Part shown: piece by piece, positions 1 to 6,912 of the stretch
Layout: every line of letters begins with the position of its first letter
Numbering within the stretch: position 1 is the first letter of the stretch
Source of the DNA: Betaproteobacteria bacterium
GTDB taxonomy: Bacteria > Pseudomonadota > Gammaproteobacteria > Burkholderiales > Casimicrobiaceae
Assembly (NCBI GenBank): GCA_005888865.1
Contig: VBCL01000002.1
Span: 8,727 to 29,969 of the forward strand
Direction of reading: 5' to 3'
DNA length: 21,243 nt
The notes under the pieces: generated by a model
The model's input: only the letters and a program-made list of their open reading frames with translations
Told to the model about the DNA's origin: nothing
The model's database searches: none
Made by a program: the position numbers and the translations under genes

Positions 1-1025
1 GCGCAACGTGCAAGGAGCGCCACGTCCTCGAGGGCTTCTATCACGACACGCTCGGGGAAAAGGCCCGCCGGGTTGCCCTCGAACGCGCTCGCGGCTTCGT
101 CGTCCGGATGTTCTCCGCTCCACTGCAGCGACCCGATCTGCGCGGCGCCGATCGTGCCGGATTCACCAAGGACGAAGCGGATGCGTTGGCGGCACCGCTT
201 TCGCCGCTCACGCCACGCGGGGCGTACTGGGCGGCGACGCGCGCGGCGCTGCGCCTCGGCGGCGTGTTTTCCGAGGGCATCCGTCTCGGCCACGAGACCG
301 GTTTCGATTCGGGCAGCACGCTCGACTACGTCTATCGCGACCATCCGACCGGCACGACTGCGCTCGGCAGGATGATCGACGCCAACTATCTTCAGTCGAT
401 CGGGTGGCGCGGAATCCGTCGGCGAAAGCTGCACATCGAAGAGCTGCTGCGCCAGGCGATGGAGGACGCGCGGGGTGCAGGGCTGCTGGTGCGGATCCTG
501 GATATCGCCGCGGGCCATGGCCGGTACGTGCTCGAGGCGATCGACACGTCCGCGGCACGCCCCGATTCGATTCTGCTGCGCGATTACAGCATGTTGAACG
601 TCGAGCACGGGTCGGCGCTGATCCGCGCCAAGGGTCTCGGCAGCATCGCGTCGTTCGTCAAGGGCGACGCCTTCGACCGTTCGAGCCTCGCCGCGGTCGC
701 GCCCCGTCCGACCATCGGCATCGTTTCCGGGCTCTATGAGCTCTTCCCCGACAACACCCAGGTACGCGCGTCGCTCGCCGGCCTGGCCGACGCGATTGCA
801 CCGGGAGGACTCCTCATCTACACGAATCAGCCGTGGCATCCTCAGCTCGAGCTCATCGCCCGCGCCTTGACCAGCCACCGCGGCGGTGCAGCGTGGGTGA
901 TGCGCCGGCGAACGCAGCCCGAGATGGACCAGCTCGTCAGCGAAGCAGGGTTCCGCAAGGTCGATCAACGCATCGACGAGTGGGGTATCTTCACCGTCTC
1001 GCTGGCCCGCCGAGTGGCAGCGTGA
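1..1025 (+). CDS. Bifunctional alpha/beta hydrolase / SAM-dependent methyltransferase, YnbC-like (5' truncated)
   Basis: Only the C-terminal ~340 residues are in the window; the reading frame is open from base 3 with no stop, so the start lies upstream. The first ~35 codons read like the end of a serine alpha/beta hydrolase, including the catalytic-His type segment GFYHDTLGE (about bases 33-59). The rest is a class I methyltransferase with SAM motif I LDIAAGHGRY (around bases 498-530), an acidic segment ILLRDYSMLN and a post-motif segment with GGLLIYTNQPW. The hydrolase-methyltransferase fusion is the architecture of E. coli YnbC (about 585 aa), so roughly 245 residues are missing. The TGA overlaps the GTG of the next gene (GTGA), which implies translational coupling. 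The substrate is unknown. The YnbB/YnbD-like neighbours suggest a lipid or lipid head group. An ATG at 108 lies inside the fusion and is not the true start. Confidence 0.85.
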   Translation, partial: ATCKERHVLEGFYHDTLGEKARRVALERARGFVVRMFSAPLQRPDLRGADRAGFTKDEADALAAPLSPLTPRGAYWAATRAALRLGGVFSEGIRLGHETGFDSGSTLDYVYRDHPTGTTALGRMIDANYLQSIGWRGIRRRKLHIEELLRQAMEDARGAGLLVRILDIAAGHGRYVLEAIDTSAARPDSILLRDYSMLNVEHGSALIRAKGLGSIASFVKGDAFDRSSLAAVAPRPTIGIVSGLYELFPDNTQVRASLAGLADAIAPGGLLIYTNQPWHPQLELIARALTSHRGGAAWVMRRRTQPEMDQLVSEAGFRKVDQRIDEWGIFTVSLARRVAA

Positions 1026-2353
1026 AGCCCGCCGCCGGGACACGTGAGCCGCTTCCGTGGAAGCGCGCACTCGCCTGGCTCGCGTTTCTCGCCCCGTTCT
1101 TCTTCTCGACCTACGGCCTCGCCAACTGGTCCGCCTCGCTTCGTGCCGACGTGCCCGCCATCGTGTTCGATTGGGAACGCGCCATTCCGTTCTGGCCCTG
1201 GACGATCGTGCCCTACTGGATCATCGATGCTTTGTACGGCGCCTCGCTGTTCCTTTGCGCGACCCGCCGCGAGCTCGACACGCACGCCCGACGGCTGCTG
1301 ACCGCGCAGGTGATCGCGGTGGCGTGCTTCGTGGCGTTCCCCCACCGCTTTACCTTCGATCGGCCCGACCCCGGCGGCGCCTTCGGTGCACTCTTCGACG
1401 TGCTCATGGGTTTCGACAAGCCGTTCAACCAGATTCCCTCGCTGCATATCGCCCTCGCGGTGATCCTGTGGATGCTGTATTCGCGCAAAGTGACCGGCAC
1501 GGCACGCCTCGTGGTCGATGTTCTCTTCGTCGTCATCTGCGCCTCGGTGCTGACCACGTATCAGCACCATTTCATCGACATTCCGACGGGGCTGGTCCTG
1601 GGCTGGCTCTGCGTCTGGCTTTGGCCGGATGAGGGCGTCGACGCAGCGTGGGCGAAGTGGCGATGGACCGAGGACCCGCAACGCCGGCGCCTGGCTGCGA
1701 TCTACGGTGCCGGTGCGCTGGCGTGCGCTGCGGTTTCGACGGCCATGGGGGGCTGGGCGCTGTGGCTGCTCTGGCCCGCGCTGTCGCTGCTGCTGGTGGC
1801 GAGCTTCTACGCCGTGATCGGCGAAGCGGGGTTCCAGAAGCGCGCCGATGGCCGGCATTGCCTCGCCGCGAGCTGGCTGCTCGCGCCTTACCTTGGCGGA
1901 GCGTGGCTCAACTCGCGAGCGTGGACCTGGCGCGCACCGCGATGGGGTCTGGTCGTCGATGGCGTGTGGATCGGCCGCACGCCGACCGCAGCTGAGCTCG
2001 AGGGCTCGACGTTTACCTCGGTCGTCGACTTGAGCCCCGAGCTCTCGCTCAATGCCGGGCCGCGACCGATCGCCGTGGTTCCGGTGCTCGATCTGACGAC
2101 GCCGTCCACCGAGCTGCTCGTGCGCGCCGTCGCCGCGATCGAACGGCTGCGCCGCAACGGTCCCGTTCTGGTGTGCTGCGCGCTCGGCTACTCGCGCAGT
2201 GCGTGCGCAGTCGCCGCGTGGCTCCTGGCCACACATCGCGTGCCCAGCGTGGAAGCCGCGTTGCTGCGTGTGCGCGAAGCACGCGCCGAAGTCGTGCTCG
2301 GTCCGCGTCACGCGGCGGCGCTGCGCACGCTCCCGGCCTACGTCACGGCATGA
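1022..2353 (+). CDS. PAP2-family / dual-specificity phosphatase fusion, YnbD-like membrane protein
   Basis: 443 aa from a GTG at 1022 that overlaps the previous stop. A longer frame exists upstream but lies over the methyltransferase. The N-terminal ~300 residues are a multi-helix membrane PAP2-type domain with PSLH (residues 139-142) and HHFID (His182, Asp186), matching the second and third parts of the lipid-phosphatase motif. The C-terminal ~130 residues are a soluble dual-specificity-phosphatase fold with a CX5R loop, CALGYSR (Cys386-Arg392), after the family-like start DGVWIGRTPT. The residue before the catalytic Cys is another Cys instead of the usual His. The PAP2+DSP fusion is the layout of E. 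coli YnbD. The likely role is removal of phosphate from a lipid phosphate intermediate (for example a phosphatidylglycerophosphate-like product) at the inner membrane; this is inferred from family and context only. The stop overlaps the next ATG (ATGA). Confidence 0.88.
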   Translation: MKPAAGTREPLPWKRALAWLAFLAPFFFSTYGLANWSASLRADVPAIVFDWERAIPFWPWTIVPYWIIDALYGASLFLCATRRELDTHARRLLTAQVIAVACFVAFPHRFTFDRPDPGGAFGALFDVLMGFDKPFNQIPSLHIALAVILWMLYSRKVTGTARLVVDVLFVVICASVLTTYQHHFIDIPTGLVLGWLCVWLWPDEGVDAAWAKWRWTEDPQRRRLAAIYGAGALACAAVSTAMGGWALWLLWPALSLLLVASFYAVIGEAGFQKRADGRHCLAASWLLAPYLGGAWLNSRAWTWRAPRWGLVVDGVWIGRTPTAAELEGSTFTSVVDLSPELSLNAGPRPIAVVPVLDLTTPSTELLVRAVAAIERLRRNGPVLVCCALGYSRSACAVAAWLLATHRVPSVEAALLRVREARAEVVLGPRHAAALRTLPAYVTA

Positions 2354-2784
2354 CCGACGCTGCGGAGCGCCCCGGCGGTGATGCTGCGCCTGCCTTGCGC
2401 CTGTCGATCACGGCGCATGCGCTGGCGACCGCGGGCACACTCGATGCGCTTTCGACCGGCTTCACACTGATTGCGGCTGCGGCGCTCGCCTTGGCGGCGG
2501 TGCTCGGGGCGCTCGGTCTCGCGGCGAAGTGGGTTGCCATGCGTGCACGGCTCGATCGAAGACTGCTTTCGATGCTGGCCATCGAGGCGCGCAGCGGGGC
2601 CTTTTCCACGGGCGTCTTCGATCGCGTCATGCTCGAGCTGCAGCTCCTGCCGCGAGCCAAGACCGGGCGCGATTGGCCCTTGCGCTGCCGCGGCGCGTTG
2701 CGCCTGCCGTTGTGGCTGGGCGGGCTCGTCACGCTGCAGGCGCTGCTGATCGCCGGCGCGGGCTGCAGCGCATTGCTGGCCTGA
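2350..2784 (+). CDS. Small membrane protein of unknown function in the lipid operon
   Basis: 144 aa; the ATG overlaps the stop of the phosphatase gene (ATGA), so it is almost certainly translated as part of the operon. Two hydrophobic segments are visible, at about residues 37-62 (rich in Ala and Leu) and 121-143, at the extreme C-terminus. They are joined by a basic, soluble stretch containing ARLDRRLLSMLAIEARSG and a conserved-looking FDRVMLELQLLP segment. I do not recognise the family. It does not look like a CDP-alcohol phosphatidyltransferase, because the DGxxAR...D motif is absent. Its position between the phosphatase and the acyltransferase suggests an accessory or scaffolding role in the same lipid pathway, which is inference. 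Confidence 0.75.
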   Translation: MTDAAERPGGDAAPALRLSITAHALATAGTLDALSTGFTLIAAAALALAAVLGALGLAAKWVAMRARLDRRLLSMLAIEARSGAFSTGVFDRVMLELQLLPRAKTGRDWPLRCRGALRLPLWLGGLVTLQALLIAGAGCSALLA

Positions 2785-2800
2785 AGCGCGCTCTGGCGCC

Positions 2801-3427
2801 ATGATGATCGATGCGCTCGGGGGACGTGTGCTTTGCGGCTTCGTCAAGGCGCTGACCGGTGCGCGTGTACGCTGGATCGGGTGCCCGCCGGCGGCCACTC
2901 AGCGTGTGTACTATGCGAACCATACCAGTCACGGCGACTTCGCGCTGCTCTGGGCGTGTCTGCCGCCGGACTTGAGGTCGCGTACGCGTCCGGTGGCCGG
3001 TGCGGATTATTGGGGCGAGCCGGGCATCAAGAGTTACATTGCCAACCACCTCATCCGCGCGGTGCTCATCGAGCGCGGCGGCGGGTCCCATGCCGAGAGC
3101 CCCATCCGGCCGATGATCGTGGCCATCGAGTCCGGCGACTCGCTGATCGTCTTTCCGGAAGGCACCCGGAACATGACCGATGCGCCGCTCCTCCCGTTCA
3201 AGAGCGGGATCTATCATCTGGCGCGAAGCTGTCCGCAGGTCGATTTCGTCCCGGTCTGGATCGAGAATTCGCGCAGGGTGATGCCCAAGGGCCGGTTCGT
3301 GCCGATACCTCTGCTGTGCACGTTGTCGGTCGGTGCGCCACTGCAGATCGCTCCCGATGAAGACAAGACGGGTTTTCTCGATCGCACGCGCAACGCGTTG
3401 CTGGCGCTGATGCCGCCGCTGCACTAG
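2801..3427 (+). CDS. PlsC-type lysophospholipid acyltransferase
   Basis: 208 aa. It carries the hallmark glycerophosphate-acyltransferase block I HTSHGD (HX4D, His41-Asp46) and block III FPEGTR (residues 118-123), with a block II-like region around IKSYIANHLIRAVLIER (residues 77-91). Block IV is plausible at FVPVWIEN. The length is slightly below that of typical PlsC (about 240 aa), and there is no obvious N-terminal transmembrane helix beyond a weakly hydrophobic start. The family transfers an acyl chain from acyl-ACP or acyl-CoA to a lysophospholipid or related acceptor. The start is the first of two adjacent ATGs (2801 or 2804), 16 bases after the preceding gene, with no strong ribosome binding site. 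It lies between a phosphatase and a CDP-diglyceride synthase, so it may make or remodel the diacyl substrate of the pathway. Confidence 0.88.
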   Translation: MMIDALGGRVLCGFVKALTGARVRWIGCPPAATQRVYYANHTSHGDFALLWACLPPDLRSRTRPVAGADYWGEPGIKSYIANHLIRAVLIERGGGSHAESPIRPMIVAIESGDSLIVFPEGTRNMTDAPLLPFKSGIYHLARSCPQVDFVPVWIENSRRVMPKGRFVPIPLLCTLSVGAPLQIAPDEDKTGFLDRTRNALLALMPPLH

Positions 3428-3443
3428 ACATTCACCGAGGATC

Positions 3444-4385
3444 ATGACCGCGCCGCAGGAAACGCTCGCGATCTTTGCCAGCATCGGAGCAACGCTCGTG
3501 CTCGCGTCGGTCGTCGGCTTCCTGCTCAAGAGACGCAGGGCCCCGGACCAGCCGCACGGCGCGATCGACAACCTGAACGCCCGCATCCGGGCCTGGTGGG
3601 TGATGGTGCTGGTGATCGGTCTCGCGTTCGTTTTCGGCAGGGCCGGCGTGATCGTGCTGTTCCTCTTCGTGTCGTTCTTCGCGCTGCGCGAGTTCATGAG
3701 CCTGACCTACACCCGGCGTGGCGATCACGACGCACTCGCGACCAGCTTCTTCATCGTCCTGCCGTTGCAATACTGGTTCGTCTGGAGCGGCTGGTACGGC
3801 TTGTATTCCATCTTCATCCCCGTGTACGCCTTTCTGGTCCTGCCGATCCTCTCGGCGTTGTCCGGCGACACCATGCGTTTCCTGGAGCGTGCGGCCAAGG
3901 TCCAGTGGGGGTTGATGGTCTGCGTGTTCTGCATCTCGCATGTGCCTGCGCTGCTGACCCTGGACATTCCCGGCTTCGAGGGGCGCAATCTGCTGCTGAT
4001 CGTGTTTCTCGTGCTGGTGGTTCAGTCGAGCGATGTGCTGCAGTACATCTGGGGCAAGCTCTTCGGAAGGCACAGGTTCGCGCCCGACGTTTCGCCGTCG
4101 AAGACGCTCGAGGGGCTCATCGGCGGGGTCGCCAGCGCCACTGCGATCGGTGCCGCGCTGTGGTGGATCACGCCGTTCAAGCCGTGGCAGTCGGCGCTCA
4201 TCGCCCTGGCCATCAACGTCATGGGTTTTCTGGGCGGGCTGGTCATGTCGGCCATCAAGCGCGATCGCGGCGTGAAGGACTGGGGGGACATGATCGAGGG
4301 GCACGGCGGCATGCTCGATCGCCTCGACTCGGTCGTCTTCGCCGCGCCGGTGTTCTTCCACGTTACGCGGTATTGGTGGACCTAG
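3444..4385 (+). CDS. CdsA-family phosphatidate cytidylyltransferase, YnbB-like
   Basis: 313 aa, polytopic. The full CdsA signature lies at residues 269-296, with S269, K272-R273, K278-D279, H287-G288-G289 and D292-R293-x-D295; the upstream SPSKTLEG motif is at 217-224. The family converts phosphatidic acid and CTP to CDP-diacylglycerol at the inner membrane. About seven or eight hydrophobic segments are visible. An SD-like GAGG sits 3 bases before the ATG, which is short spacing. Because it sits with YnbC- and YnbD-like genes, I call it YnbB-like, not the housekeeping CdsA, which normally neighbours uppS, dxr and rseP. It would supply CDP-activated lipid to a CDP-alcohol phosphatidyltransferase that is not in this window. 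It ends 99 bases before the next gene. Confidence 0.9.
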   Translation: MTAPQETLAIFASIGATLVLASVVGFLLKRRRAPDQPHGAIDNLNARIRAWWVMVLVIGLAFVFGRAGVIVLFLFVSFFALREFMSLTYTRRGDHDALATSFFIVLPLQYWFVWSGWYGLYSIFIPVYAFLVLPILSALSGDTMRFLERAAKVQWGLMVCVFCISHVPALLTLDIPGFEGRNLLLIVFLVLVVQSSDVLQYIWGKLFGRHRFAPDVSPSKTLEGLIGGVASATAIGAALWWITPFKPWQSALIALAINVMGFLGGLVMSAIKRDRGVKDWGDMIEGHGGMLDRLDSVVFAAPVFFHVTRYWWT

Positions 4386-4426
4386 AGCCTATCCACGCCG
4401 ATCGACGCTCGATGGCGTAGTGCTCG

Positions 4427-4455
4427 TTGACGCCCGCCGAGCTTCCTCGGAGAAT
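4427..4455 (+). promoter_or_regulatory. Candidate sigma70-type promoter before the 4485 gene
   Basis: TTGACG (4427-4432) and GAGAAT (4450-4455) are separated by exactly 17 bases, 30 bases before the ATG. A small perfect hairpin, CCGAG-CTTC-CTCGG (4437-4450), fills the spacer. It might alternatively be a weak attenuator or terminator for the upstream operon; no T-run follows it. This is sequence resemblance only. Confidence 0.35.
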
Positions 4456-4484
4456 CGCCTGCGCGCTTACTTCCAGGAGCTCTA

Positions 4485-5048
4485 ATGACCCCGCTCTATG
4501 CGTTGTGGCTTCCGATTCTGGTGTCGGCCGTGCTGGTATATATCGCCAGTACGATCATCCACATGGCGCTGCCGGGGTGGCACAAGAACGACTGCCCCAA
4601 GGTGCCGAACGAAGACAAGGTCATGGATGCGCTCCGTCCGCTGGCGATTCCGCCCGGCGACTACGTGATGCCGCGGCCAGCGGACATGAAGGATATGAAG
4701 TCGTCCGAATACATCGAGAAACGAACCAAGGGACCGGTGATGATCTTCACGGTGCTGCCGGGCGGCCCGGTGTCGATGGGCAAGCCTCTGGTCCTGTGGT
4801 TCATCTACTCGCTCGTCGTCGGCTTCTTCGCCGCCTACATCGCCGCGCACGCACTGCCGCCGGGCGCGCCCTACCCCACCGTGTTCCGCATGATCGGTGC
4901 GGCCGCATTCGTAGGCTACGCGTTGGCGCTGTGGCAGATGTCGATCTGGTGGGGGCGCAAATGGAGCACGACGATCAGGACCACGATCGACGGGCTTATC
5001 TACGCCCTTTTGACCGGCGGGACGTTCGGCTGGCTGTGGCCGCACTGA
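4485..5048 (+). CDS. Conserved-looking four-helix membrane protein of unknown function
   Basis: 187 aa with a good ribosome binding site, AGGAG (4475-4479), 5 bases before the ATG, which fixes the start. Hydrophobic segments are visible at about residues 4-26, 100-122, 132-152 and 165-185. Between the first and second lies a soluble loop of about 70 residues rich in Pro, Lys, Asp and Met, with MALPGWHKNDCPKVPNE and RPADMKDMKSSEYI. I do not recognise the family and see no catalytic motif. It follows the lipid operon in the same direction after 99 bases and may have its own promoter. Its last 53 bases overlap the 3' end of the convergent MarR-GNAT gene. Confidence 0.82.
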   Translation: MTPLYALWLPILVSAVLVYIASTIIHMALPGWHKNDCPKVPNEDKVMDALRPLAIPPGDYVMPRPADMKDMKSSEYIEKRTKGPVMIFTVLPGGPVSMGKPLVLWFIYSLVVGFFAAYIAAHALPPGAPYPTVFRMIGAAAFVGYALALWQMSIWWGRKWSTTIRTTIDGLIYALLTGGTFGWLWPH

Positions 5049-6012
5049 GCGGCTGAAGCACGAGCTCCCAGGTTTCCGCGACGAGCTTCTTGCCGAAGCT
5101 CTCGTGCGCCTCCTCATCGACCTTGCGGAATCCCGCGGCCGCGTAGAGATGGCGCGCGGCCGCGAGGTCGCTTTGCGTCCATAGCATCAGCTTGCGATAG
5201 CCGGCGCGACGCGCGAACCGCACGCACTCGTCGATCAGCCGCCTGCCAATACCCAGGCCGCGCGCCTGGGGCTCGACCAGCAGCAGTCGCAGCTTGGCGG
5301 CTGTCTTGGTCTTGCGCACGAGGAACACCGAGCCGACGATGTCGCCGTCGCGCTCGGCAATCCAGCAGCGCTCGAGGTTCGGATCGAAATGTTGCACGAA
5401 GCGCGCCGCGATCTCGGCCACCAGCGCCTCGAAGCGCTCGTCGTAGCCGTATTCCTGCGCGTAGAGGACACCGTGGCGGTGGACAACCCAGCCGATGTCG
5501 CCCGGTTGAGGCGGCCGCAGTACGTAAGGCGTCGGCCGCGGGTGAGCATCGGCCACCGGCTGCCCCAGCAGGCCGCCTATACTCCGCATCGCTTCGACCA
5601 CGCGCGACTGCCCCGCGGTCGAAAGCTTGCCGAGGATCGCCGCGACCTCCGCCCGCGACCGGGCTTCCAATGAGGCGAAGAGCTGCCGGCCAGGCCGGGT
5701 AAGCGTAAGCGACTTTCGTCTCGCGTCGGCGGCGGAAGGCTTCTTGCGCACCAGGCCCCGGTGCTCGAAGCTGCGAAGCACGCGGCTCAGATATCCTTCG
5801 TCGAGCGCGAGCCGTGCGGCGAGGACACTCGCGCTCGGGGCATCGCCCGTCTCCGGCCAATGCGCGAGCTCGTAGAGCACGCGCACGCCCGTCAAGGGGA
5901 ACGGGCTTTCCAGGTGGTGCTCGCGCAGCGCGCCGATCCGCTGGGTATAGAAGCGGTTGAACGCGCGCACCGCGGCGATGCGCTGCTCGAGGACCGCGTC
6001 GGTCGTCGCCAC
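4996..6012 (-). CDS. MarR-type regulator fused to a GNAT acetyltransferase
   Basis: 338 aa from a GTG at 6012, preceded by the SD-like GAAGAGG 9 bases upstream. The N-terminal ~145 residues form a MarR winged helix: recognition-helix region ASVLAARLALDEGYLSRVLR (about 60-79) and wing VRKKPSAADARRKSLTLT (about 88-105). The C-terminal ~160 residues are a GNAT fold with the acetyl-CoA loop QARGLGIGRRL (about 249-259) and a final LYAAAGFRKV segment. MarR-GNAT fusions are a known bacterial architecture; the acetylated substrate is generally unknown. An extended frame reaches a TTG at 6081, but that would place the start within a palindromic candidate operator, so the GTG is preferred. The upstream gene on the same strand (dienelactone hydrolase family) ends 109 bases away and could be co-transcribed. 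The 3' end overlaps the convergent 4485 gene. Confidence 0.88.
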   Translation of the reverse strand: MATTDAVLEQRIAAVRAFNRFYTQRIGALREHHLESPFPLTGVRVLYELAHWPETGDAPSASVLAARLALDEGYLSRVLRSFEHRGLVRKKPSAADARRKSLTLTRPGRQLFASLEARSRAEVAAILGKLSTAGQSRVVEAMRSIGGLLGQPVADAHPRPTPYVLRPPQPGDIGWVVHRHGVLYAQEYGYDERFEALVAEIAARFVQHFDPNLERCWIAERDGDIVGSVFLVRKTKTAAKLRLLLVEPQARGLGIGRRLIDECVRFARRAGYRKLMLWTQSDLAAARHLYAAAGFRKVDEEAHESFGKKLVAETWELVLQPLSAATASRTSRRSKGRR

Positions 6013-6065
6013 TTTTGTCGCCTCTTCCGGGCACGTCCTCTTTGTCGATGCCAATGTCAACCTTT

Positions 6066-6084
6066 TAGTTGCTTGTGTCAACTA
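6066..6084 (-). promoter_or_regulatory. Palindromic candidate operator upstream of the MarR-GNAT gene
   Basis: The + strand reads TAGTTGCTTGTGTCAACTA, an inverted repeat with perfect 6-base arms (TAGTTG/CAACTA) and a 7-base centre. On the - strand it contains a perfect TTGACA (6081-6076), and a second TTGACA lies at 6060-6055. Symmetric sites of this size overlapping a -35 element are typical of MarR autoregulation. No convincing -10 hexamer was found 16-18 bases downstream, so the promoter assignment is weak while the palindrome itself is plain. Confidence 0.5.
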
Positions 6085-6121
6085 TCCCCGCTGCAGCCGG
6101 CATCCGACGAACGCCGACCTG

Positions 6122-6796
6122 TCAGCCTATGTTCTCGCGCAGGAACGCGAGCGAGCGCTCCCGTGCGAGCCTGGCCGCCTCGGCGTTGTAGCTCTTGCGC
6201 TGATCGCAGTTGAAGCCGTGCTCGGCGTCGTAGAAGAAGAATTGCGATTCCGGATGCGCTGCGGCGAGCTGCCTCGCGCCCGCCACCGGGATCGCGGCAT
6301 CGCGCTCGCCGAAATGCGCCATGAGCGGGCACTTGGGCTGCTCGCTCCCCGCCTCGAGGATTCCGCCACCGTAGTACGGGATCGCGCAGGCGAATCCGGC
6401 CAACCGGGCGGCGCTCATCCAGGTGATGAATCCACCCCAGCAGTATCCGACAATGCCGACGCGACCCGCGGCAGCGACGGCGTCGCGCGCCGCCGCGATA
6501 TCGGACAGCGCCACCTCGGTGGCGGCTCTGGCCTTGAGCTCGCGACCGCGCGCGATATCCTCCGGCGTGTAACCGATATCGAAGTCGCGCTGATAGCGAT
6601 CGAACAACGCAGGCGCGATGGCCACGTAACCATCGGCCGCGAAGCCGTCGCAGACGCTGCGGACGTGGCTGTTGACGCCGAAGATCTCCTGGGCAACGAC
6701 CAATCCCCCGCATGGCTTGCCCTGCCCCGCCGGATCGGCACGATACGCCGCAAGCCGAAACCCGTCGGCGGCGGTCAACTGCATCCATTGGCCCAT
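6122..6796 (-). CDS. Dienelactone hydrolase family protein
   Basis: 224 aa, cytoplasmic alpha/beta hydrolase with the DLH-type triad in place: Cys119 in GYCWGG as nucleophile, Asp166 in GERDAAIP and His193 in AEHGF, plus Glu37 in QEIFGVN, which in the family partners the nucleophile. Length and layout fit carboxymethylenebutenolidase-like enzymes, which hydrolyse dienelactones in aromatic degradation. Many homologues sit outside such pathways, and no aromatic-degradation genes are nearby, so the substrate is open. The start is supported by TCCTCCT (AGGAGGA on the coding strand, 6804-6810), 7 bases before the ATG. The gene is divergent from folE, and the two share a 116-base intergenic region. 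Confidence 0.9.
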   Translation of the reverse strand: MGQWMQLTAADGFRLAAYRADPAGQGKPCGGLVVAQEIFGVNSHVRSVCDGFAADGYVAIAPALFDRYQRDFDIGYTPEDIARGRELKARAATEVALSDIAAARDAVAAAGRVGIVGYCWGGFITWMSAARLAGFACAIPYYGGGILEAGSEQPKCPLMAHFGERDAAIPVAGARQLAAAHPESQFFFYDAEHGFNCDQRKSYNAEAARLARERSLAFLRENIG

Positions 6797-6834
6797 CGCT
6801 CGTTCCTCCTCGAGGTTCCCGGATCGTTGCGCGC

Positions 6835-6879
6835 ATTATGCTACGGCCGGCTTCGATCGAACCGCCTCCATGGGATAAT
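6835..6879. promoter_or_regulatory. Divergent candidate promoters sharing a palindrome (DLH-family gene / folE)
   Basis: The perfect 10-base palindrome TTCGATCGAA (6852-6861) lies between two -10-like hexamers: GATAAT (6874-6879) facing folE at 16-base spacing, and CATAAT on the - strand (6840-6835) facing the hydrolase gene at 15-16 base spacing. The palindrome would provide the -35 region of both promoters. It is not a good TTGACA match, so recognition may depend on an activator, or the palindrome may be an operator. This rests on sequence resemblance. Confidence 0.35.
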
Positions 6880-6912
6880 CGCGGGATTGCTCGCCTTTCA
6901 CGGAGGCCGCGA

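Noticed and set aside
833..1021. Upstream extension of the PAP2-phosphatase frame to an ATG at 833
   Set aside because: It overlaps the methyltransferase by about 190 bases with a non-membrane, Arg-rich translation. The GTG at 1022 gives a GTGA junction and a normal N-terminus.
965..2311. A 448-codon open frame on the - strand opposite the PAP2-phosphatase gene
   Set aside because: Arg/His/Gln/Gly-rich translation with no motif or hydrophobic pattern; the opposite strand has clear PAP2 and phosphatase motifs. It is a high-GC antisense artefact.
2729..3697. A 322-codon open frame on the - strand across the acyltransferase
   Set aside because: It spans two real + strand genes and the gaps between them, and has no recognisable domain.
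3432..4361. A 309-codon open frame on the - strand opposite the CdsA-type gene
   Set aside because: The translation is Asp/Glu/Arg/His-rich low-complexity sequence; the + strand carries a full CdsA signature.
6013..6081. TTG start at 6081 for the MarR-GNAT gene
   Set aside because: The extra 23 residues do not look like MarR sequence, and the start would lie in the palindrome; GTG 6012 has a better ribosome binding site.
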